Source: Micrococcales bacterium
Lineage (GTDB): Bacteria; Actinomycetota; Actinomycetes; S36-B12; UBA5976
DNA: 9,085 bases
Direction of reading: 5' to 3'
Assembly: GCA_024640585.1 (NCBI GenBank)
Contig: JAHEEQ010000085.1
Span: 1-9,085, forward strand
A program made the translations under genes and the position numbers. This document shows positions 5,166 to 9,085 of the stretch, in pieces (within the stretch, counting starts at the first letter, position 1; every line of letters starts with the position of its first letter). The notes under the pieces are model-generated. The model had not been told where the DNA came from, did no database searches, and saw only the letters and a list, made by a program, of their open reading frames with translations.

Positions 5166-5536
5166 TATTCCCAGGCCTTGTTACTTAATCGACGCCATGC
5201 TAGACGCTTTTCCATAATGTCTTTGAATTTTTCAGCGTGTGCCAAAGTCGAAAATCTCACACCTGGAATTGTAAAACGTGCCAAGTGACGAGCGGTACTT
5301 TCTGGTTGCGAATGCCATGCAATCCAATTGATGTGCATGGTTTCGCACTCGTCAAAATTTGATTTGCCCTCTTTAAGAACACCGATCATGGCATAATCTA
5401 CTTCAACTTCGTTAAACAAAATGTCCAGCAACTTGTTTGCTTTATCTGGATTGTTTACAACATTGTATTCATAACCTGGCCAAGTTACTGACCACGTGTT
5501 GTTTGGCAAATCGTTAAGAACAAAATAACTTTTCAT
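5165..5536 (-). CDS. Array gene 12: hypothetical protein (123 aa), atypical member
   Basis: Starts MKSYFVLNDLPNNTWSVTWP; residues 30-60 look alpha/beta, and a segment VRFSTLAHAEKFKDIMEKRL lies at about 93-112. That segment keeps the F-x(5)-A-x-x-F spacing of the array signature but continues into a basic helix (LAWRRLSNKAWE) instead of stopping at K/R-W. It may therefore be a divergent or extended version of the same strand-helix module; this is a weak inference. Seven more codons lie upstream in frame. The ATG at 5534-5536 is preferred because it overlaps the previous TGA and follows GAGGTGG, which is the L-R-W codon string of the upstream gene. Confidence 0.78.
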   Translation of the reverse strand: MKSYFVLNDLPNNTWSVTWPGYEYNVVNNPDKANKLLDILFNEVEVDYAMIGVLKEGKSNFDECETMHINWIAWHSQPESTARHLARFTIPGVRFSTLAHAEKFKDIMEKRLAWRRLSNKAWE

Positions 5537-5790
5537 GACCACCTCAATATAAACCAATCTCTGTCTGCTTCGTTACGAAAGTAAAACCTGGCATTGTTTG
5601 TATACCACCGTGCGCGAGGAGTCCAAACCCCATCTGAGGGAGTGGGGCCAAATGTTTCTACTGCCCACTCGACCATTTGATGCCATGCATCTATGCCGCC
5701 CCAGTCACCAGCTGGGTCCCAACTTGGGATAGGATGCACGATCCAATATCTTGCACCGAATACTCGGCCTTCATCTAGTGTCAGCTCCAT
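5533..5790 (-). CDS. Array gene 11: signature protein ending FILRWS (85 aa)
   Basis: Aromatic-rich product: GARYWIVHPIPSW, a probable helix AWHQMVEWAVETFGP (35-49), a strand with W56/W62, then the signature NARFYFRNEADRDWFILRWS at 66-85. It shows the commonest array layout: W-x-x-E-x helix, a short strand, then a strand-turn-helix end. The final codons TTG AGG TGG TCA TGA also give the next gene its ribosome site and ATG. The start shown (5788-5790) lies inside the previous gene's K-W codons and has no ribosome site, so the true start is uncertain. Confidence 0.78.
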   Translation of the reverse strand: MELTLDEGRVFGARYWIVHPIPSWDPAGDWGGIDAWHQMVEWAVETFGPTPSDGVWTPRARWYTNNARFYFRNEADRDWFILRWS

Positions 5791-6023
5791 TTTAACACAA
5801 ACGCCAACAAATCAGCAGAGCTGTTGAACACAATCTTGTTGGGTTCCATCCAGTAATCTCTGCGATTATCAACATCAATTTTACAGTCGAAGTATTCTTC
5901 AAACTGTTTGAATATTGTTTGGTTGGAAGGCACATTCAAATGCTCTCGTAACCAGACGCCTGCATTCTGTGCTGAACTATGACTGCCAGGCAGCACGTTT
6001 GTTACACCCACTTTAGCATCCAT
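5781..6023 (-). CDS. Array gene 10: signature protein ending FVLKWS (80 aa)
   Basis: Contains AGVWLREHLNVPSNQTIF (21-38), FEEYFDCKID, and the signature PNKIVFNSSADLLAFVLKWS at 61-80, ending exactly at the motif. WLREHLN occupies the place of WCxEN in related members. The ATG at 6021-6023 starts within the previous gene's signature codons and lacks a clear ribosome site. A GTG at codon 10 has GTGGGTG about eight bases before it and is a realistic alternative. Function unknown. Confidence 0.76.
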   Translation of the reverse strand: MDAKVGVTNVLPGSHSSAQNAGVWLREHLNVPSNQTIFKQFEEYFDCKIDVDNRRDYWMEPNKIVFNSSADLLAFVLKWS

Positions 6024-6292
6024 AATACAATATCATCCCGATTAGTAAAGCCCCACCACTCTTTATGATTGTCGGGATCACTGCTGTAACAAAAAACTTT
6101 ACCTTTTAATGTAGTATTGCACCAGTTGTAGTATGCCCATTTAAATCTGCTGACACCAATAGGCTTTACGCACACAAACATTTCGCACCTGTCGCCACTT
6201 TCTTCGGGAATCCACAACGGGCTATCGTCGTTGCCTAGTCCGGCACCTAAGTTATTAAAATAATCTACAAACTGAGCTCGAGTTAGTATCAC
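6002..6292 (-). CDS. Array gene 9: signature protein ending WMLKWV (96 aa)
   Basis: Begins MILTRAQFVDYFNNLGAGLG, then LWIPEESGDRCEMFVCVKPI, then RFKWAYYNWCNTTLKGKVF with W-C at 57-58. The signature is WWGFTNRDDIVLWMLKWV at 79-96. Trp replaces Phe in the F-x-L position, the only such case here. The start is a GTG (6290-6292) overlapping the previous TGA as GTGA. The upstream L-R codons TTG AGA give GAG six bases before it. Its last 22 bases overlap the predicted next gene. Function unknown. Confidence 0.78.
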   Translation of the reverse strand: MILTRAQFVDYFNNLGAGLGNDDSPLWIPEESGDRCEMFVCVKPIGVSRFKWAYYNWCNTTLKGKVFCYSSDPDNHKEWWGFTNRDDIVLWMLKWV

Positions 6293-6513
6293 GCAAATCT
6301 CAATGCAAACATAACAGCATCGGAATCATCCTCAAACTGAACTAAACATTTACCTGTCCAATTAGGTGCTGTATAAAATGGTGCCCGGGTATTTTCTTTA
6401 CACCATCGATAAATTTCACCATTGGTGTATGCGTTATTGTAATGCACATCGTGCAACTTTGGCACCTTCAGAGTTGGTGCTAGATCGGGATAAGGATAAG
6501 TGTATGTAATCAT
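6289..6513 (-). CDS. Array gene 8: signature protein ending FALRFA (74 aa)
   Basis: Short protein: a Pro/Tyr-rich N-terminus (MITYTYPYPDLAPTLKVPKL), then IYRWCKENTRAPFYTAPNW with WCKEN at 37-41, then the signature KCLVQFEDDSDAVMFALRFA at 55-74. The WC-x-EN segment is also in the gene at 7506..7715 (WCAEN), and DAVMFALRF is among the clearest copies of the signature. The start overlaps the previous TGA as ATGA but lacks a strong ribosome site, suggesting dependence on translational coupling. The last codons TTG AGA TTT GCG TGA carry the next gene's GAG and GTG start. Confidence 0.82.
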   Translation of the reverse strand: MITYTYPYPDLAPTLKVPKLHDVHYNNAYTNGEIYRWCKENTRAPFYTAPNWTGKCLVQFEDDSDAVMFALRFA

Positions 6514-6968
6514 GATATTCTATTCATTGCTGCCCACATGTCAATCTGTTCTCGGAGTTTGGCATTTTGTTCTTTAACTTGATTGATCTCTTTCTGAGCT
6601 TCTGATACTTTATGAGCGTTAGCTTTCTTCTCTTGCCACACTTCCTCAACAAACTGCATAATGCTTCGAGCTTTGAGATTGTCGCGTTCTTCTTCTGCTT
6701 GTTCAAGTCTGTCTTTTACGCCCCCAAGTTCATCGTTGGCGTATTCTAGTTGTTTCTCAAGATCTGTGATGTACTGCCCGGGGAACATCTTGTTCCAACC
6801 GTCACCAAACGTCCAAGTCTGCGGATCCATACCTGCGTCTTCGAGGTCCGAAATAATAGCACCGCGAGTCTTTGCTAACACATCGATCAGTCTGCGGATC
6901 AGTGGATCATCACTGTAGATATCCAAGTAATGCAACAGCTCAAGGTCTGTCATTGCATTGTAGTTCAT
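6510..6968 (-). CDS. Array gene 7: coiled-coil phage protein (152 aa)
   Basis: N-terminal part MTDLELLHYLDIYSDDPLIR (6-25) followed by RLIDVL and DAGMDPQTWTF; I recall this LELLxxLDxYSDDPLxRRL pattern from uncharacterised proteins of many tailed phages. From about residue 67 onward the sequence is a long charged helix with heptad spacing (TDLEKQLEYANDELGGVKDR, then QAEEERDNLKAR, then QKEINQVKEQNAKLREQID), probably a coiled coil mediating oligomerisation. It lacks the array signature. Both ends overlap neighbours as ATGA. A later ATG at codon 6 is a possible alternative start. Confidence 0.85.
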   Translation of the reverse strand: MNYNAMTDLELLHYLDIYSDDPLIRRLIDVLAKTRGAIISDLEDAGMDPQTWTFGDGWNKMFPGQYITDLEKQLEYANDELGGVKDRLEQAEEERDNLKARSIMQFVEEVWQEKKANAHKVSEAQKEINQVKEQNAKLREQIDMWAAMNRIS

Positions 6969-7297
6969 ACTTTTGCTAACGCCTTTACCATTTCATATTG
7001 TTCAATCGCCCGTTGCACCACAGCCCATGCATCCTTTTCTGCCACAGAAACTTCGTCACGTCGCCGCATGTTGTAGTCATCGTACCAACCAATGGGATCA
7101 GCGTCTGTCCAATAAATCACACGGGCATATCGTGCATGGCTCACGCTACTGTCCTGCCAGGAGGCGAGTTTGGCGTTCCAGAAATAATACCCAGTATCAG
7201 TTTCGTCATCGCCTATGGTGTAACCTTTGAACGCAAGATAGTAACCAGACTCCGGTGGAATCTTTTCATCTACATCATACCATACACAGGCTTTCAT
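6965..7297 (-). CDS. Array gene 6: DUF551-like protein (110 aa)
   Basis: VWYDVDEKIPPESGYYLAFK at residues 5-24, then YYFWNAKLASW (38-48) and ARVIYWTDADP (59-69) follow the DUF551 pattern: W-x-V-x-E-x-x-P-x-x-G-x-Y-L, a second strand with W, then a V-x-x-W near the domain end. DUF551 proteins are small, common in phages and prophages, and have no established function. The C-terminal 35 residues form a charged helix beyond the domain. The start overlaps the previous stop as ATGA, with only GGA eight bases upstream. It lacks the array signature. Confidence 0.82.
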   Translation of the reverse strand: MKACVWYDVDEKIPPESGYYLAFKGYTIGDDETDTGYYFWNAKLASWQDSSVSHARYARVIYWTDADPIGWYDDYNMRRRDEVSVAEKDAWAVVQRAIEQYEMVKALAKV

Positions 7298-7509
7298 ACT
7301 GTGAATCCGTTTTGGTCTTTGACTTTATGCACTCGCATTTTGTTGCAACATGCACAATGAGCATCTTGTATGTTAGCGGTGCCGCCCTTGGGCAAGTACA
7401 CTTCACTCCATTGTGTCCACCGATGCCACCCAAATCTACATAACCATGAACGAATCAACAATGGTTCATCCTTTAATGCTCTAAATGTGTTTTCTTTATC
7501 AATGTTCAT
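7294..7509 (-). CDS. Array gene 5: small zinc-finger phage protein (71 aa)
   Basis: Contains WLCRFGWHRWTQWSE at 22-36 and HCACCNKMRVHKV at 51-63. C24, H29, C52 and C55 (C-x4-H...C-x2-C) make a likely single zinc site. The C-R-x-G-x-H-x-W-T-x-W pattern followed by a CxxC recurs, from memory, in small phage proteins of unknown role; nucleic-acid or protein binding is possible. An ATG two codons earlier exists. I prefer 7507-7509 because it overlaps the previous TGA as TCATGA, exactly as at 5534-5536, with TTGAGATGG upstream. It lacks the array signature. Confidence 0.83.
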   Translation of the reverse strand: MNIDKENTFRALKDEPLLIRSWLCRFGWHRWTQWSEVYLPKGGTANIQDAHCACCNKMRVHKVKDQNGFTV

Positions 7510-7715
7510 GACCATCTCAATAAAAATGCCGTAAGTGCGGGCCCATCAGGAAATACCAAAGTCATTCCTGCAAACTGTGTGTTATTTTCCGCACACCAGT
7601 CGCGTAAACTATCTTCATTGTCTGCCCAGTAACGGAAGTCTGTTAGTATAACCATCTTTGTTTCATCTGTCAACACATCTGAGACGATAAAGAATCTTTC
7701 TTGAGCTGAAACCAT
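7506..7715 (-). CDS. Array gene 4: signature protein ending FLLRWS (69 aa)
   Basis: Shortest signature protein: MVSAQERFFIVSDVLTDETK, then SLRDWCAENNTQFAG (WCAEN at 40-44), then the signature MTLVFPDGPALTAFLLRWS at 51-69. It is close to a minimal version of the array layout, a leading strand, a helix with WCxEN and the terminal strand-turn-helix. Its ATG lies within the previous gene's T-W codons, 46 bases before that gene ends, with AAGGA six bases upstream. The last codons TTG AGA TGG TCA TGA carry the next start. Confidence 0.82.
   Translation of the reverse strand: MVSAQERFFIVSDVLTDETKMVILTDFRYWADNEDSLRDWCAENNTQFAGMTLVFPDGPALTAFLLRWS
7645..7673 (-). promoter_or_regulatory. Candidate intragenic sigma70 promoter in the array
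   Basis: On the minus strand TTGACA (7668-7673), 17 bases, then TATACT (7645-7650): a perfect -35, correct spacing and five of six -10 bases, within the gene at 7506..7715. It lacks the extended -10 and the shared downstream bases of the three main promoters. If active, it would transcribe array genes from 7509 downward without depending on readthrough of the terminator at 8553. It could be chance within coding sequence. Confidence 0.4.
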
Positions 7716-7963
7716 GTTGCATCCTTTGGGTCTCTAAAGTATATGTCGCACCAGGTGCGTTTTATAACGTCCGGAGCAGAATCAATTCTCTCGTGTCTCG
7801 TTCTGTAGAACCAAGTCCTATCAGAACCCATTCCTGCTTTGCCAAACAATCTTCTCGCTAGTATGAGTGCATGATTAACTTGGATATCAAAACTTTGTCG
7901 GGTCCACCAACCTTGTCCGTGTTCTTCTGATAATACGCTAATTCTAGTAGACTTATTACTCAA
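7670..7963 (-). CDS. Array gene 3: signature protein, WFQLKK subtype (97 aa)
   Basis: Begins MSNKSTRISVLSEEHGQGWW; the middle is basic (ALILARRLFGKAGM, then WFYRTRHERI). The signature CDIYFRDPKDATWFQLKK lies at 72-89, followed by nine extra residues (DSLSSQMC and one more) that overlap the next gene. It groups with the genes at 8205..8552 and 4082..4363 by WFQL and the Arg-rich middle. The start is TTG at 7961-7963, chosen because GGAG lies seven bases upstream; that GGAG is formed by the W-S codons TGG AGT of the previous gene. Confidence 0.78.
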   Translation of the reverse strand: MSNKSTRISVLSEEHGQGWWTRQSFDIQVNHALILARRLFGKAGMGSDRTWFYRTRHERIDSAPDVIKRTWCDIYFRDPKDATWFQLKKDSLSSQMC

Positions 7964-7966
7964 CTG

Positions 7967-8212
7967 TTAACTCCACTTTAGTGTAAACGCCAAGGCATCT
8001 TTGCCATTTTCAAATGCAAACTCATTGTTATGCCAACTAGCTACCCAATATCCCGAGCTAGCTGTTTCTGTCCAGATGCAAAGTCCCATCCATGAGCATG
8101 TTTCTTTCCACTTGGCTTTGTCTGCTTTTACAATATGCCAACCACGTTTTTTAGCACTACGCACACTTCGTGGATTGGATGCTTTATAAGGAAGACTATG
8201 ACTTCTACTCAT
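7967..8212 (-). CDS. Array gene 2: signature protein ending FTLKWS (81 aa)
   Basis: Strongly basic N-terminus (SLPYKASNPRSVRSAKKRGW, then KADKAKWKE), a Trp-rich middle (CSWMGLCIWTETASSGYWVA), and the signature NNEFAFENGKDALAFTLKWS at 62-81. The basic N-terminus could bind nucleic acid; that is only suggested by charge. The ATG overlaps the end of the previous gene by eight bases (ATGAGTAG) and has no Shine-Dalgarno sequence, so translation probably relies on coupling. Its last codons provide the ribosome site of the next gene. Confidence 0.8.
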   Translation of the reverse strand: MSRSHSLPYKASNPRSVRSAKKRGWHIVKADKAKWKETCSWMGLCIWTETASSGYWVASWHNNEFAFENGKDALAFTLKWS

Positions 8213-8552
8213 TGTTGTTTAGTGGATGTGATAGTTGAAACCAACTTAGTTCTTTGTCGCTCACCAAATAAATGCGATAGTCGTTGTATTGCACAGAGTA
8301 TGCCCAGTGCAAATTGATGTCTTCGTCTTGCACTGAATTGTTCTGTGGATCTATTCTGCGTTTTAATAACGCCGACCTAGTATCTACATCTTGCGACCAG
8401 CCCCAAGTCTGATTCATCCAACGTCTAGAACGATCAAAGTCTAGCACGCCAGTGCCACGCCAAGTGCTCTTGGAAAACTCTAGCATGTAAGCAAATTGGG
8501 CGCACCAACTATGCCGTCTATCTAATTTTACAACTTCGTATCGCATAATCAT
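8205..8552 (-). CDS. Array gene 1: signature protein, WFQLS subtype (115 aa)
   Basis: First gene of the array. Sequence features: VVKLDRRHSWCAQFAYMLEF, a Trp/Arg-rich stretch (RSRRWMNQTWGWSQDVDTRS), and the signature DYRIYLVSDKELSWFQLSHP at 91-110, followed by a short tail. The L-K-W is replaced by L-S-H, so it is the most divergent copy. Two ATGs (codons 1 and 3) are possible starts; the first comes directly after the seven-T tract of a terminator and neither has a Shine-Dalgarno sequence. Translation may be weak or may rely on readthrough mRNA. Function unknown. Confidence 0.75.
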   Translation of the reverse strand: MIMRYEVVKLDRRHSWCAQFAYMLEFSKSTWRGTGVLDFDRSRRWMNQTWGWSQDVDTRSALLKRRIDPQNNSVQDEDINLHWAYSVQYNDYRIYLVSDKELSWFQLSHPLNNNE

Positions 8553-8592
8553 AAAAAAAGGCTGTGGGGGACACAGCCTTCCCCCACTAGCC
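8553..8592 (-). terminator. Terminator after the MoxR gene, with two competing stems
   Basis: On the minus strand AAGGCTGTG (8572-8580) pairs with CACAGCCTT (8558-8566) over a five-base loop, followed by TTTTTTT (8553-8559). A second stem is possible: GGCTAGTGGGGG (8581-8592) with CCCCCACAGCC (8560-8570), 11 pairs with one bulged A and a 10-base loop. The two exclude each other but end at the same T tract, so either should terminate. It lies between the MoxR stop and the first array gene. Confidence 0.88.
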
Positions 8593-8599
8593 TTCTAGC

Positions 8600-9085
8600 T
8601 TAGGCCGAAGCCTGCAAAATGTACTTGCCGTACTTGTCGTGGAACTGATCGAAGTTCTTCAACTTGGTAGGTTGGAATGGCAAGTTGTATGTGGTAAGAG
8701 CAATACGTGCGCCCATCACAACCAACTCAGTTTCAAAGTTCTTCATCATGTATGAGAAGAAGTTGTCTGCCATTTCGTGGAACTTCTTAGAATCCACTTT
8801 TTGCTCAACAGCGCCTTTCAACTCGTAGCACATGGAAATCACCAGTGAATACATAGCTGACACTTCCTTGACATTCAAGTCCGATACCTTGCCAGACAAG
8901 ATGTCTTCTGGGCGAGGCATACGACCTGCAATCTTACGATGTGCCATGAACTTCACTGCAAGGCCTTCGCCAATTGTACCAGCAATCAAGTTGGTTGCAG
9001 TTTCGTCATCTACACCGTCGTCGTCCAGTAACTGGCTCACAAAGGTCCATGAGCGCGGTGTAGCAAATGCACGGCTTGCAGATTT
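8600..9085 (-). CDS. MoxR-type AAA+ ATPase, C-terminal part (partial, 5' end cut)
   Basis: The frame is open from 9085 to the TAA at 8600-8602, giving 161 residues. They begin KSASRAFATPRSWTFVSQLL, the A-x-P-R-S/T-W...S-x-L-L segment of the small C-terminal domain of MoxR-family AAA+ ATPases. Next comes a helical region with GTIGEGLAVKF and PRPEDILSGKV. The Walker A and B motifs would lie upstream of the window. A GTG near 9040 could look like a start, but conserved family sequence continues above it, so the gene is cut by the window edge. MoxR proteins typically energise a VWA-domain partner, and one is encoded at 2203..3510. A terminator follows 20 bases after the stop. Confidence 0.85.
   Translation of the reverse strand, partial: KSASRAFATPRSWTFVSQLLDDDGVDDETATNLIAGTIGEGLAVKFMAHRKIAGRMPRPEDILSGKVSDLNVKEVSAMYSLVISMCYELKGAVEQKVDSKKFHEMADNFFSYMMKNFETELVVMGARIALTTYNLPFQPTKLKNFDQFHDKYGKYILQASA

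Noticed and set aside
6517..6544. TTGACA-N16-TAGAAT on the minus strand at the end of the coiled-coil gene
   Set aside because: The -10 is only four bases before the next ATG, so its transcript would lack that gene's start and ribosome site; weaker than the candidate at 7645-7673.
1..9085. tRNA genes, CRISPR arrays, insertion sequences or attachment sites
   Set aside because: No cloverleaf-like region, regularly spaced repeat, transposase or integrase was seen on reading both strands; gaps between genes are all under about 115 bases.

Overview
This window looks like part of a large tailed-phage genome, most likely a myovirus-type phage of a marine or freshwater bacterium. Nearly every gene lies on the minus strand. 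Genes are packed with 1-8 nt overlaps (often ATGA) and most are 50-150 codons long. Recognisable members belong to common phage families: a small protein beginning MNERI with a KFAELIV motif, a DUF551-like protein, a coiled-coil protein, a small zinc-finger protein, a free-standing HNH endonuclease, and a MoxR AAA+ ATPase with a VWA/metallopeptidase protein. The host cannot be read from the sequence. There are no tRNA, rRNA, CRISPR or integrase genes.

Layout, on + coordinates. Positions 1-1001 (minus) hold a coupled operon of five small genes, read 47 aa, 87 aa, 75 aa, 89 aa, then a gene cut by the window edge. It is driven by a full-consensus sigma70 promoter at 1032-1060. Positions 1065-1436 (minus) hold a 107-aa zinc-binding protein with two GVAE motifs, followed by an intrinsic terminator. 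Positions 1526-2221 hold the only plus-strand gene, an HNH homing-type endonuclease with GTH repeats and a C-terminal zinc finger. Positions 2203-3510 (minus) encode a predicted metallopeptidase fused to a VWA domain, and 3571-3984 (minus) a conserved phage protein of unknown function. Each of the latter two has its own TTGACC-N17-TATAAT promoter.

Positions 4082-8552 (minus) form the most distinctive region: sixteen small, overlapping genes in one transcription unit. At least eleven of their products end in variants of one signature: a short strand ending in F, a D/E-A turn, F-x-L-K/R-W/F, then usually a stop within a few residues. Their N-terminal parts differ widely, and one carries a Walker A P-loop. 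Several DNA copies of the signature (for example TTG AGG TGG TCA TGA) also supply the Shine-Dalgarno sequence and start codon of the next gene. The array begins directly after a terminator that can fold in two exclusive ways, and it ends at a hairpin overlapping its last stop codon.

Positions 8600-9085 (minus) encode the C-terminal part of a MoxR-type AAA+ ATPase that continues past the window edge. MoxR ATPases usually work with VWA proteins, so this one and the protein at 2203-3510 may form one machine whose genes are separated by the small-gene array. Functions of the array proteins are unknown; host-directed accessory roles are an inference from their size, diversity and modular build.
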